Source: Spirochaetota bacterium (GTDB lineage Bacteria > Spirochaetota > Spirochaetia > Treponematales > Rectinemataceae). Taken from it: 63,089 nt of DNA. The translations under genes were made by a program, and so were the position numbers. Position 1 is the stretch's first letter, and each line of letters starts with the position of its first letter. The notes below the pieces were generated by a model. The model worked only from the letters and a program-made list of their open reading frames with translations, had not been told where the DNA came from and did not search any database. The stretch spans positions 170,940-234,028 of the forward strand of contig JAPLSO010000033.1 in assembly GCA_026398595.1 (NCBI GenBank). Reading direction: 5' to 3'. Shown here piece after piece: positions 1 through 9,042 of the stretch.

Positions 1-876
1 GATGTAGCCGGGACTTCGGAAGAGACGATGGCCGAAATGATGGTCGGCAGGGCGGTGAAATTTCGCACCGAAAAAAAGCCAGCCCAGCCCGGAAAGATCG
101 TGCTGGATATTCACAACCTCTTCGTGCGCAATTCCAAAGGTTCGCATGCGATCAGGGACCTTTCGCTCAGCGTCAGCTCGGGCGAGATCGTGGGCGTGGC
201 TGGGGTCGATGGCAATGGGCAGAGCGAACTGGTGGCCGCCATCACGGGTCTCCTCCCTGTCGACTCAGGATCCATCTTCCTTTCGGGAAAGGATATAACC
301 CGAACAGGAATACATGAGCGAATCGAAGCGGGTATCGGACATGTGCCCGAAGATCGGCAGCGATATGGACTCGTCCTCGAATTCAGGCTCGACGAGAACC
401 TCGTCCTGAAAAGCTACCGAAAGCCTCCCTTCTCAGGGCGAGGCGGCGTCCTTAACATGGCAGCCATAGCAGAATACGGCAGGAAGGTCATCGCCAGCTA
501 TGACATCCGTGCTGGTGAAGGACCAGCCACGAAGGCTGGCTCCATGTCCGGCGGCAACCAGCAGAAAGTCATCATCGCCAGAGAAATAGAACTTTCGCCC
601 GAACTCCTGGTTGTAGCCCAGCCTACTCGTGGCCTCGATGTCGGCGCCATTGAGACGATCCATTCCCGTATCATTCAGGAACGAGACAAAGGAAGGGCGG
701 TATTGGTCGTCTCCTTCGAGCTGGACGAGATACTCAACCTATGTGACCGTATCGTCGCCATTTCCAAAGGCGAAATTATAGGAATCGTGGAAGCGCGGGA
801 CGCGGATGAACGTGAAATCGGCGTCATGATGGCTGGAATGCGCCGCCCATCGACAGTGAAAGGAGGCGGAGCATGA
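1..876 (+). CDS. Nucleoside/sugar-type ABC importer ATPase, C-terminal half (cut by window edge)
   Basis: The reading frame is open from base 1, so the gene starts outside the window; about 291 residues remain of a protein that is usually near 510. What is visible is the end of the first nucleotide-binding domain and the whole second one. The second domain has a degenerate Walker A (GVDGNGQSE), the signature MSGGNQQK and the Walker B/D-loop region AQPTRGLDVGA. This layout is typical of the duplicated ATPases of ribose/nucleoside (BmpA/PnrA, YufO) importers. It energises uptake with the two permeases that follow. Its stop overlaps the next start (ATGA), so the genes are translationally coupled. 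The substrate, probably purine nucleosides, is inferred from the permeases and the phosphorylase downstream. Confidence 0.9.
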   Translation, partial: DVAGTSEETMAEMMVGRAVKFRTEKKPAQPGKIVLDIHNLFVRNSKGSHAIRDLSLSVSSGEIVGVAGVDGNGQSELVAAITGLLPVDSGSIFLSGKDITRTGIHERIEAGIGHVPEDRQRYGLVLEFRLDENLVLKSYRKPPFSGRGGVLNMAAIAEYGRKVIASYDIRAGEGPATKAGSMSGGNQQKVIIAREIELSPELLVVAQPTRGLDVGAIETIHSRIIQERDKGRAVLVVSFELDEILNLCDRIVAISKGEIIGIVEARDADEREIGVMMAGMRRPSTVKGGGA

Positions 877-2000
877 AGAAGCACATTCCTCATGAAACGA
901 GTTTCCTGGACAGGATGCTTACGTCCAGCAAAGCCGTGTCCACCGCCGTAGTCATCCTGGGATTTCTCTGCGGCACGTTTCTTGTCGTCGTGGTCGGGAG
1001 AGATCCGCGCGGAATGTACAGCGCCATGCTCCAGGCTCTCACGGGTCTCGATGTGACGCGGGGCACCTGGAATATCCGTTATGTCGGGGAATGGCTCAAC
1101 GCGAGCGTTCCCCTTATCCTCTGCGGCCTCTCAATGGCCTTTGCCGCAAGGACAGGACTTTTCAACATCGGAGCCGAAGGGCAGTACATCGTTGGCCTCA
1201 CCGCTGCCCAGTTAGTCGCGATTTTCGGACCACCTATACCGGTTCTGCACTGGGTTCTTGCCCTCCTCGCCGCTGGAATGGCGGGAGGGCTCTGGGGTGG
1301 TATCGTAGGCTGGCTCAAGGCGAAATTCTCGGTTTCGGAAGTCGTGGCCACTATTATGCTGAACTACATAGCGTTTTTCGGCTCCCGATGGCTTACCATG
1401 CTGATTCCTGGCACCAACACGTATCGAACGCTCACCCTTCCAGTCACGGCCAGGCTCAGTAACCCCTTCCTCGACTTCTTCAGCAATGGCTCCCGCTTGA
1501 ACCTGGGGCTTTTCGTCGCCCTCGCCTCCTGCCTCATATTCTGGTTCCTCATGGAAAAGACAAGGCTTGGCTTCGAGCTGCGGGCCACTGGGCTCAACCG
1601 TGACGCTGCCTATTACGCCGGCATCGGCGTGACGAAAAGCTTGACTATTTCCATGACGGTCGCTGGTGCCTTCGCGGGGCTGGCGGGCGCTGCGGTTGCC
1701 CTCGGCTCCTTCAGCTATGGCCGTGTCCTGGGTGGCTACGACAACTATGGCTTCAACGGCATAGCCGTGGCCCTCGTCGGGAACAGCACGGCCGGAGGTA
1801 CGCTCATTTCAGGATTGCTGTTCGGCATGCTGGCCTCAGCCCAACCGCTCATGCAATCCCGGCAGATTCCCAAGGAGATCACCTGGATCATTTCGGGTCT
1901 CGTGGTGATCTTCATCTCGCTTCGGGCCGGCTTCCGCCTTCTTCTGGATTGGCGGGCAAGACGCCGAGCCGCCGTGGAAAAGGAGACCCGCGATGAATAA
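873..2000 (+). CDS. ABC importer permease, YufP/NupP-type
   Basis: This 375-residue inner-membrane permease has many hydrophobic segments and conserved BPD_transp_2-type stretches such as FNIGAEGQYIVG and EVVATIMLNYIA. These resemble the first permease of BmpA/PnrA-linked nucleoside importers. The start ATG lies inside the ATPase stop and follows a GGAGG ribosome-binding site. It overlaps the second permease by 8 bases. It would form the heterodimeric membrane channel with that protein. No solute-binding protein gene is inside the window; one probably lies upstream. Confidence 0.9.
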   Translation: MKKHIPHETSFLDRMLTSSKAVSTAVVILGFLCGTFLVVVVGRDPRGMYSAMLQALTGLDVTRGTWNIRYVGEWLNASVPLILCGLSMAFAARTGLFNIGAEGQYIVGLTAAQLVAIFGPPIPVLHWVLALLAAGMAGGLWGGIVGWLKAKFSVSEVVATIMLNYIAFFGSRWLTMLIPGTNTYRTLTLPVTARLSNPFLDFFSNGSRLNLGLFVALASCLIFWFLMEKTRLGFELRATGLNRDAAYYAGIGVTKSLTISMTVAGAFAGLAGAAVALGSFSYGRVLGGYDNYGFNGIAVALVGNSTAGGTLISGLLFGMLASAQPLMQSRQIPKEITWIISGLVVIFISLRAGFRLLLDWRARRRAAVEKETRDE

Positions 2001-2889
2001 TCTGATGCGCATGACACCTTCCGTGCTCATGATCGTATCGCCGATACTCGTAGCCGCCGTAGGCGGCATGATCTGTGAAAGGGCGGGAATCGTCAATATA
2101 GCGCTTGAAGGTCTGATGGGCATCGGCGCCTTCACTGCTGCGACTGTCCATTTCTTTCTGGAGGGTTCCTCTCCCCTCTCGGTGTGGATTGCAATTCTGG
2201 CAGGAGGCGTTGCAGGTCTCCTCGTATCTCTCATACACGCTTACGCATCCATCTCCCTTAACGCAAACCAGACAATTTCGGGAACTGGCATCAATCTTTT
2301 AGCCACCGGCGGCACTATATTCCTCTCCCAAGTCATATTTCATATGGAACGCACAGAGCCCTTCAAGCTGGGTATGATGCCTGGTCCGGGAGGAATATAC
2401 CCCACCGCGTGGATAGCCTTGGCGACCGTGCTGCTCTCCTGGTACATCCTCTTTCGACGGCCTTTCGGATTGCGGCTGCGTTCCTGCGGGGAACACCCCC
2501 AGGCGGCGGCTTCGGCCGGAATCGATGTCCGTAAAATGCGCTACATCGCGGTGATGGCCTCCGGTTTCCTGGGGGGTGTGGCTGGAGGCTGCCTCGTCCT
2601 CACTCAGACCATACAGTACACGGTGAACACCATCAACGGCGCCGGTTTCATCGCTCTGGCCGCTGTTTCATTCGGGCGCTGGCTTCCCATAGGTGTAGCT
2701 GGCGCATCCCTTCTCTTCGGGACAGCTGTGGCACTCGCCATCTACATGGTAAACATTGAGGGCCTGAGATTCCTTCCTTCCGAATTCTTCAGTGTGATGC
2801 CCTATATCATCACCCTCGTGACCCTCGTAGTCTTCTCAGGAAAGGACTACGCCCCCAAGGCCTCTGGCCAGCCTTATGAGAGAAGCTGA
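1993..2889 (+). CDS. ABC importer permease, YufQ/NupQ-type
   Basis: This is the second, shorter permease (298 residues) of the importer. It has about eight hydrophobic segments and the stretch ERAGIVNIALEGLMGIGAF, characteristic of the YufQ-like partner. An AAGGAG site precedes the ATG. The gene overlaps the previous permease and is followed after 44 bases by a nucleoside phosphorylase. Import plus phosphorolysis suggests a nucleoside salvage operon. The specificity is an inference. Confidence 0.9.
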   Translation: MNNLMRMTPSVLMIVSPILVAAVGGMICERAGIVNIALEGLMGIGAFTAATVHFFLEGSSPLSVWIAILAGGVAGLLVSLIHAYASISLNANQTISGTGINLLATGGTIFLSQVIFHMERTEPFKLGMMPGPGGIYPTAWIALATVLLSWYILFRRPFGLRLRSCGEHPQAAASAGIDVRKMRYIAVMASGFLGGVAGGCLVLTQTIQYTVNTINGAGFIALAAVSFGRWLPIGVAGASLLFGTAVALAIYMVNIEGLRFLPSEFFSVMPYIITLVTLVVFSGKDYAPKASGQPYERS

Positions 2890-2933
2890 TTATTTGAGCC
2901 TTAAAAAACTGGGCAGGTTAAAAGGAGCAGAGC

Positions 2934-3692
2934 ATGAAAGGCATGATGTCACACGATAGGAAACTTGACCATTTCTCTTCTGGAACACCACATAACTCGG
3001 CGGTGAAAGGGGATATCGCACCGATTGTGCTTATGCCCGGCGATCCCCTCCGCGCCCAGTACATTGCAGAAACCCGGCTAAAAAACAAAAGGAAAGTCAC
3101 GTGCGTCCGAAACATGTTCGGTTTTACAGGAACCTGGGAAGGCAAGGATGTAAGCGTGATGAGTTCAGGCATGGGGGCCCCTTCTATGGGCATCTACTCT
3201 TTCGAGCTGTTCTCCTTTTACGATGTCGAACGCATCGTCCGAATCGGCACCTGCGGCGGCTTGACGGCTGACATCAACGTCGGAGACATTGTCATCGCGA
3301 TGACAGCCTCGACGGACTCGAACTACGCCCACCAATACAGACTCAATGGCCAATTCTCACCCTGCGCGGATTACTCGCTGCTGGAAAAAGCTGTGGCATC
3401 AGCACGAAAGCGCGAAATCAAGTACTGGGTAGGAGGAATATTCTCTTCGGATGTGTTTTCGCTCTATAGCGCCCTTCCCGAGGAGGAAGGCTGGAAGAAG
3501 TGGGCCGATCTGGGCTGCGCAGCCACCGATATGGAGTGCTTCGCCCTTTACTGCAATGCGGCCTATCTCAGGAAAAGAGCGCTCACTCTCCTCACCTGCT
3601 CAGATTCCAATATCACCAGAAAGGAAATGACGCCTGAAGAAAGACAGACCTCGCTCAATTTAATGTTCGACGTGGCTCTGGATCTTGTCTGA
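2934..3692 (+). CDS. deoD: DeoD-type purine-nucleoside phosphorylase
   Basis: It cleaves (deoxy)nucleosides with phosphate to base and (deoxy)ribose-1-phosphate in the cytoplasm. At 252 residues it is close to the usual ~240. The N-terminal motif VLMPGDPLRAQYIAE (phosphate-binding region) and the late CSDSNITRKE segment, carrying the catalytic Asp region, match DeoD-family enzymes. So do the ERQT arginine region and the ME pair that binds ribose. A uridine-phosphorylase specificity within the same superfamily cannot be excluded. The site AAAGGAG lies 7 bases before the ATG. It sits directly behind the ABC importer genes, which fits use of the imported nucleoside. Confidence 0.88.
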   Translation: MKGMMSHDRKLDHFSSGTPHNSAVKGDIAPIVLMPGDPLRAQYIAETRLKNKRKVTCVRNMFGFTGTWEGKDVSVMSSGMGAPSMGIYSFELFSFYDVERIVRIGTCGGLTADINVGDIVIAMTASTDSNYAHQYRLNGQFSPCADYSLLEKAVASARKREIKYWVGGIFSSDVFSLYSALPEEEGWKKWADLGCAATDMECFALYCNAAYLRKRALTLLTCSDSNITRKEMTPEERQTSLNLMFDVALDLV

Positions 3693-3697
3693 GTACG

Positions 3698-3880
3698 ATG
3701 CTGAAAGGGGACAAAAGGCGGCCGGTGAAATTTCCCTTCGACGAGGAGCTTGTTCTCCCGGCGCTGGGAAAAAGCGGATTGGAATGGACGGCGTGTATCG
3801 TAGCCGCTTTCGGTCTCCGTGACGAGGAAATCCGACCGAGGATTCGCGAGCCTCTGGATTCGATTTCAGAGATTCTATAA
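3698..3880 (+). CDS. Possible small protein of unknown function
   Basis: This 60-codon frame begins 5 bases after the deoD stop and ends just before a strong terminator, so it could be the last gene of the importer operon. I do not recognise it. The product would be charged, with a short hydrophobic middle and no signal peptide. No good ribosome-binding site precedes the ATG. It may be a non-coding gap that happens to be open. Confidence 0.25.
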   Translation: MLKGDKRRPVKFPFDEELVLPALGKSGLEWTACIVAAFGLRDEEIRPRIREPLDSISEIL

Positions 3881-3893
3881 AGCGAGAAAGAAG

Positions 3894-3923
3894 AAAAGGG
3901 GAGACCTTCCGGCCTCCCCTTTT
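3894..3923. terminator. Bidirectional intrinsic terminator between deoD operon and tyrS
   Basis: Ten-base arms AAAAGGGGAG / CTCCCCTTTT, extended by two further pairs around one mismatch, enclose the loop TTCC. A/T tracts on both sides allow termination of the importer-deoD operon (+) and of tyrS (-), which converge here. Confidence 0.85.
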
Positions 3924-3953
3924 ATCTTTGCTCGTGCATGCCAAGATGGCGAT

Positions 3954-5180
3954 TCAGACTACTATGACCCTGCAAACGCGCTTTTTCCCCGCCCTTAAGA
4001 TCATGGCCCCTTCGAGAATGTCGCCCTCGGCCAGGGTGCCCGCCTCAGCGCCCAGCTTTTTGCCGTTGACGCTCGCTCCTCCCTGCTGAACGAGACGTCG
4101 AGCCTCGCCCTTCGAGACGGCGAGTCCAGCTTCGACGAAGAGATCGAGAACGGATATCCCCGAAGCTAGTCTTGTCCTCGGCACCGTTATGGAGGGCATC
4201 TCATCGACATCTGAGCCGCCGCCGAATGCTGCCTTGGCCGCCTTTAAAGCCTTGTCAGCTTCCTCTTTACCATGGATAAGGGCGGTGACTTCCCATGCGA
4301 GCCTTTCCTTGGCCGCGTTGATGGCCGCATCCTTCCCTCGTCCCAGCCGCCTACATTCATCCACAGGAAGGAAAGTGAACATGAGGAGGAAGCGCTCAAG
4401 GTCAGCGTCCTGGACGTTGCGCCAGTATTGGAAGAACTCATAAGGACTCGTCATCTCGGGGTCGAGGAAAAGTGCTCCTTTTTCCGTCTTGCCCATTTTT
4501 TTCCCGTCTGAGGTCATGACCAGGGGAAAGGTGAGGCCGAAGCATTCGGCGCCTTCGACACGGCGGATAAGCTCGATGCCGGCGACGATGTTGCCCCACT
4601 GGTCGTCACCTCCTATCTGCAGCCGGCAGCCATGGCGTTTGTAGAGCTGGAGGAAGTCATAGCTCTGGAGCAGCTGGTAGTTGAACTCGATGAACGAGAG
4701 TCCTGTCTCCAATCGCATTCGATACGCCTCGAAAGAGAGCATCCGGTTGACCGAGAAATGCCGTCCGATGTCCCTGAGGAAATCGATGTAGTTGAGGTCA
4801 GCCAGCCAGTTTTTATTGTTATCCGAGTAAAGGGTCTTTCTGTCAAAGGCCATGAATTTGTCCAATTGAGCCAGGAAGCGCTTGGTGTTGGCGTCGATCT
4901 CTTCGTAGCTGATGATCTGGCGCATGGTGGTCTTGCCAGATGGATCTCCTATGCGCGCCGTGCCCCCTCCCATGAGAACGATGACATTATGCCCAGCCTC
5001 GTGGAGGTGGCGCATGGCGAAGTACGGTACCATATGGCCGATATGGAGGGAGGGCCCCGTGGGGTCACAGCCTTCGTACAGCGTGATCGGGCCTTCGTCC
5101 ATGAGCCGCGAAAGCTCCTCCAAGTCGGTACATTGTTGAATGAAACCGCGCTCTTCAAGAATTTCCAAGGCCTTGTTCAT
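3954..5180 (-). CDS. tyrS: Tyrosyl-tRNA synthetase
   Basis: It charges tRNA-Tyr with tyrosine. This class I synthetase shows the HIGH signature as PSLHIGHMV, the tyrosine/tRNA-binding region FNYQLLQSYDF, the KMSKS loop as KMGKTE, and a C-terminal S4-type RNA-binding domain (SVLDLFVEAGLAVSKGEARR). I chose the ATG at 5180 (408 residues) because GAGGA lies about ten bases upstream and the family begins near MNKALEILEERGF. The frame is open 17 codons further, without a site. It is divergent from the HU gene. Confidence 0.95.
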   Translation of the reverse strand: MNKALEILEERGFIQQCTDLEELSRLMDEGPITLYEGCDPTGPSLHIGHMVPYFAMRHLHEAGHNVIVLMGGGTARIGDPSGKTTMRQIISYEEIDANTKRFLAQLDKFMAFDRKTLYSDNNKNWLADLNYIDFLRDIGRHFSVNRMLSFEAYRMRLETGLSFIEFNYQLLQSYDFLQLYKRHGCRLQIGGDDQWGNIVAGIELIRRVEGAECFGLTFPLVMTSDGKKMGKTEKGALFLDPEMTSPYEFFQYWRNVQDADLERFLLMFTFLPVDECRRLGRGKDAAINAAKERLAWEVTALIHGKEEADKALKAAKAAFGGGSDVDEMPSITVPRTRLASGISVLDLFVEAGLAVSKGEARRLVQQGGASVNGKKLGAEAGTLAEGDILEGAMILRAGKKRVCRVIVV

Positions 5181-5377
5181 CTGTATCCTCGCATTGCGAG
5201 CAGTATACTGGTCTCGCAACGACTGTCTCAATATGTAAGCGCATTATTTTTTACCCTGCAAATGCTATTTATTTTATTTTTTCCCCACCTTGTGTTACAC
5301 TTATAAGCAACGGATCATGACCCGGAATCAATCATCCGGCAACGGATCCGAACGTTTTATCCGTAAGGAGACGTACC

Positions 5378-5680
5378 ATGGCGACGAATGGAACCGCGAT
5401 GACCAAGGCACAGCTTGTCAGCGCACTTGCCGAAAAGAGCGGAATGACGAAAAAGGACGTCAAAGCATTCCTGGACACCATCTCCGAGGTTGCATACAAA
5501 GAAGTCAAGAAGAACAAGAAGTTCACGCTTCCCGGATTCGGCATACTCAAACTGACGAAGCGAAAAGCCCGCACCGGCAGGAATCCCGCAACTGGCGCGG
5601 CGATAAAGATCCCAGCCAAGACGGCAGTGAAATTCACTGTCTCCAAGGCCTGCAAGGAAGGAGTCCTGGGCTCCAAGTGA
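5378..5680 (+). CDS. hup: HU-family DNA-binding protein
   Basis: This is a small basic nucleoid protein of 100 residues. It carries the HU/IHF signature GFGILKLTKRKARTGRNPATG split over the beta arms, including the RNP tip that intercalates into DNA. There is a short extra N-terminal stretch (MATNGTA) before the usual MTKAQLVSAL start; a second in-frame ATG at that point has no better site. AAGGAG lies 7 bases before the first ATG. The 197-base gap to tyrS is very A/T-rich, with a TATAAG at 5302-5307 that could be a -10 element. A strong terminator follows immediately. Confidence 0.95.
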   Translation: MATNGTAMTKAQLVSALAEKSGMTKKDVKAFLDTISEVAYKEVKKNKKFTLPGFGILKLTKRKARTGRNPATGAAIKIPAKTAVKFTVSKACKEGVLGSK

Positions 5681-5681
5681 T

Positions 5682-5715
5682 AAAAAAAGGCGCCGCGATT
5701 CACGGCGCCTTTTTT
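5682..5715. terminator. Intrinsic terminator shared by hup and glyS
   Basis: Arms AAAAAAGGCGCCG / CGGCGCCTTTTTT flank a short loop, with T tracts on both strands. It starts two bases after the hup stop and also lies just past the stop of convergent glyS. Confidence 0.9.
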
Positions 5716-5731
5716 GGGATTCCCTGACCGC

Positions 5732-7084
5732 TTAAACGCGCTTATAGGACTTTATCTTCGATCGTAAATACTCGGGGAGAGCTGTGGTATGTATTCGATC
5801 CTGTGCCATACTGTCCCTATCCCTCACCGTGACGGTGTTGTCCTCTTTCGTCTGATAATCGATGGTCACGCAGTAGGGAGTCCCGATTTCATCATGACGT
5901 CTGTATCTCCTGCCGATCGCGCCTGATTGATCGTAATCCGTGGAGTATTCTTCCTTGAGTTCCTGCCGTATATCCTGGGCTAGCTCGGCCAGACCATCCT
6001 TCTTCATGAGGGGGAGGACGGCGACCGTGACGGGGGCGAGGCTGGGGTGGATGTGGAGGACGGTTCTGAAGTCGTCATCATTCCCCTTGTCGGCTACTTT
6101 CTGCTCTTCATAGGCGTCGCAGAGCACCATAAGCAGCTGGCGTGTGAGGCCGGCGCTCGTCTCGATGATATAGGGTATATAGCGTTCGTTCCCATTGTCC
6201 TGGTCGATGTACTGGAGATCCTTGCCCGAGAACTGCTGATGGCGCGACAGGTCGTAGTTCGTCCTGTTGTGGACGCCTTCGAGCTCCTTGAAGCCCATGG
6301 GGAACTCATACTCGATGTCGTAGGCGTCCTTGGCGTAATGCGCCAGTTCGTCCGGCCCGTGGCGGTGCCAGCGAAGCTTGTCCATATGTACGCCGAGCTT
6401 CGCGTAGTAGGCCCAGCGCTGTTCCCTCCAGTACTCAAAGTATTTCTCGTCATCGCCCGGCTTCACGAAATACTGCATCTCCATCTGCTCGAATTCGCAG
6501 GTCCGGAAGATGAAGTTCTTGGTGACAATTTCATTGCGGAAGGCCTTGCCGACCTGGGCGATGCCGAAAGGAATCTTCATCCTGTTGGACTGGACGATGT
6601 TTCGGAAGTTGACATAGATGCCCTGGGCAGTCTCGGGGCGGAGATAGATGAGTCCGCTCCCATCATCGACCGGGCCGATGTTGGTCTTGAACATGAGGTT
6701 GAACTTTCGGGTATCGGTGAGTTCTCCGCCGCAGTCGGGGCATTCTTTCCTGGCGAGTTTCTCCGGGTCTATCTGGTCGGCGCGGAACCGCTGCTTGCAT
6801 TTCTTGCAATCAACGAGGGGGTCTGTGAAATTCTCGACGTGGCCTGAAGCCTCCCAGACGCGGGGATGCATGAGTATCGCAGCGTCGATGCCGACGATGT
6901 CGTCGTGTAGTTGGGTCATCTCCTTCCACCAGAACCTGGCTATCCTATTCTTGAGCTCGACACCCAGGGGACCATAATCCCAGGCTCCAGCCTGTCCTCC
7001 ATAGATCTCCGAGGACTGGAAGACAAAACCTCTCCGCTTGGCCAGAGAGACAATCTTGTCCATGGTGGCATTCGACTCGGGCAT
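5732..7084 (-). CDS. glyS: Glycyl-tRNA synthetase, single-chain class II type
   Basis: It charges tRNA-Gly with glycine. The 450-residue protein is the homodimeric (alpha2) form, not the two-subunit GlyQ/GlyS enzyme. Visible features are the N-terminal GFVFQSSEIYGGQAGAWDYG, a zinc-ribbon-like insertion with two CxxC pairs, the motif 2 region AFRNEIVTKNFIFRTCEFEQ, the motif 3 region ETSAGLTRQLL, and a C-terminal anticodon-binding domain. GAGGAGG lies upstream of the ATG. A tRNA-Gly (GCC) gene is in this window at 19.1 kb. Confidence 0.95.
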   Translation of the reverse strand: MPESNATMDKIVSLAKRRGFVFQSSEIYGGQAGAWDYGPLGVELKNRIARFWWKEMTQLHDDIVGIDAAILMHPRVWEASGHVENFTDPLVDCKKCKQRFRADQIDPEKLARKECPDCGGELTDTRKFNLMFKTNIGPVDDGSGLIYLRPETAQGIYVNFRNIVQSNRMKIPFGIAQVGKAFRNEIVTKNFIFRTCEFEQMEMQYFVKPGDDEKYFEYWREQRWAYYAKLGVHMDKLRWHRHGPDELAHYAKDAYDIEYEFPMGFKELEGVHNRTNYDLSRHQQFSGKDLQYIDQDNGNERYIPYIIETSAGLTRQLLMVLCDAYEEQKVADKGNDDDFRTVLHIHPSLAPVTVAVLPLMKKDGLAELAQDIRQELKEEYSTDYDQSGAIGRRYRRHDEIGTPYCVTIDYQTKEDNTVTVRDRDSMAQDRIHTTALPEYLRSKIKSYKRV

Positions 7085-7213
7085 CCTAAAGCCCCTCCTC
7101 TGATCGCGGTCCTTATTACAACCACGTCCGTTTCGGCGATTATAGGCGAATCGAGAACTTTTACGCTAGGGGAACTGCGATTTTCCCTAATGGCCCGTCA
7201 TTGTCCGGTTTCC

Positions 7214-8929
7214 TCAGCCGCCCTTTTTCTCGATCTTTGCCCAGGTGTCGCGTAAGCCCACCGTTCGGTTGAACACGAGTCTGCCCGGCGCCGAATCGGG
7301 ATCGACGCAGAAATAGCCGAGGCGCTCGAATTGTACGACCTTCCCCGATTCTATAGATACAAGGGCGGTCTCGCCCCAGGCTCCATTCAGAACTTCCAGG
7401 GAGTTTTCCGAGAGATTGTCGAGGAAAGATCCTCCGTGCGCGAATTCCATCGGCCTATCCATGGGGAAGAGATAATTGTAGAGCCGCGCCTCGATAGGGA
7501 CAGCGCCATCGGCGGCCACCCAGTGGATGGTGCCTTTTACCTTCCTGTTATCCGGCGCGTCCCCTCCCTTTGTCTCGGGATCGTAGGCACAATGGACAGC
7601 CATGACTTCACCCGTGGATGGATCCTTGTCGAAGCCCGTGCAAGTGACGATATAGCCGTAGCGCAGGCGTACCTGGTTGCCGGGGAAGAGTCTGAAGTAC
7701 TTAGGAGGTGGGACTTCCCTAAAATCATCCTTTTCGATGTAGAGAGTTCCCCCGAAAAGTATATCCCTCGAACCAGCAGCCGGATTCTCGGGATTGTTCA
7801 CCGCGCCAAGTGTTTCGACTTTACCTTTGGGCCAGTTGTCTATAATCAGCTTGAGCGGCCGAAGGACAGCCATGTACCGCGGCGCCTTCTTATTGAGGTC
7901 CTCCCTCACGCAGTGTTCAAGAAGCTGGATGTCGACGAGGGAGTCTGTCTTGGCTATCCCTATCCGACCGAGGAAGTCGTGTATCGCCTCGGGGGAGTAG
8001 CCTCTGCGCCTCAATCCAGCTATCGTCGGCATGCGCGGGTCGTCCCAACCTGTCACTCTTCCCTCCCGCACAAGTTGGATGAGTAGGCGCTTGGAGAGGA
8101 CAGTATTCGTGATATTGAGCCTGGCGAACTCGATCTGCCGCGAAGGGAAGACCTCGCAGTTGTTAATAAACCATTCGTAGAGCGGCCGGTGGATTTCGTA
8201 CTCGAGCGAACAGAGCGAATGAGTCACTCCCTCGATGGCGTCGGAAATGGGGTGCTGAAAATCATACATGGGATAGATGCACCAGGCGGTCCCCGTCCTG
8301 TAATGAGGCTCCCTTCGTATCCTGTACATCACGGGGTCTCTCATGTTGAGGTTGGGATGCGCCATGTCGATTTTAGCCCTCAGGGTCTTCGTCCCGTCAG
8401 CGAATTCACCCGATCTCATGCGTGTGAAAAGGTCGAGATTTTCCTCGATGCTTCTATCCCTGAAAGGGCTGTTCTTCCCCGGAGGTGTGTAAGTGATGTT
8501 GTTTTTATCGGGGACATTCGTGCCGCGGTATTCCTTGATCTGCTCTTCATTCAGATCGTCAATATATGCCAGACCTTTGCGTATTAGGCTTCGTGCTAGT
8601 ACATAGAGGCGCTCGTAATAGTCCGAGGCGTAGAATTCCCTGTCCTCCCAGTCGTAGCCCAGCCATTTCACGTCACGCTTGATGGCTTCGACATAGGACA
8701 TATCCTCTTTCTCGGGGTTGGTGTCGTCGAAGCGGAGGTTACACTGGCCGCCGAAGCTTTTAGCTATGCCAAAATCGACATAGATAGCCTTGGCATGGCC
8801 TATGTGGAGCCAGCCGTTGGGTTCGGGGGGAAACCTGGTCCGTACTGATTTTACTTTTCCATCCGCGAGGTCTTGAGCTACGGCTTCATGTATGAAATCA
8901 CCGGCCATTTTTTCCTCGTTTTCGCTCAT
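7214..8929 (-). CDS. glnS: Glutaminyl-tRNA synthetase
   Basis: It charges tRNA-Gln directly with glutamine. The 571-residue class I enzyme has RFPPEPNGWLHIGHAKAI (HIGH motif), LRFDDTNPEKED, the KMSKS variant VLSKR, and the two beta-barrel anticodon-binding domains at the C terminus. AAGGAGT precedes the ATG. It lies between gltX and glyS in one orientation, with gaps of 113 and 129 bases, so the three may be co-transcribed. Most bacteria lack GlnRS and use Glu-tRNA-Gln amidation; its presence implies the direct route here. Confidence 0.95.
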   Translation of the reverse strand: MSENEEKMAGDFIHEAVAQDLADGKVKSVRTRFPPEPNGWLHIGHAKAIYVDFGIAKSFGGQCNLRFDDTNPEKEDMSYVEAIKRDVKWLGYDWEDREFYASDYYERLYVLARSLIRKGLAYIDDLNEEQIKEYRGTNVPDKNNITYTPPGKNSPFRDRSIEENLDLFTRMRSGEFADGTKTLRAKIDMAHPNLNMRDPVMYRIRREPHYRTGTAWCIYPMYDFQHPISDAIEGVTHSLCSLEYEIHRPLYEWFINNCEVFPSRQIEFARLNITNTVLSKRLLIQLVREGRVTGWDDPRMPTIAGLRRRGYSPEAIHDFLGRIGIAKTDSLVDIQLLEHCVREDLNKKAPRYMAVLRPLKLIIDNWPKGKVETLGAVNNPENPAAGSRDILFGGTLYIEKDDFREVPPPKYFRLFPGNQVRLRYGYIVTCTGFDKDPSTGEVMAVHCAYDPETKGGDAPDNRKVKGTIHWVAADGAVPIEARLYNYLFPMDRPMEFAHGGSFLDNLSENSLEVLNGAWGETALVSIESGKVVQFERLGYFCVDPDSAPGRLVFNRTVGLRDTWAKIEKKGG

Positions 8930-9042
8930 GGGGACTCCTTGCCGTGCTTCAGAGGCACAGTGGCGTTACTATGGCCTCTTAGCGGTGGAGGGGTCAAGAA
9001 GGCTGGCTATGCGAAGACAGAGCTATCGGTTTCCCTTAGGCG

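Noticed and set aside
4632-5306. Open frame of 224 codons on the plus strand
   Set aside because: It is antisense to tyrS and extends into the tyrS promoter region; no domain or ribosome-binding site supports it.
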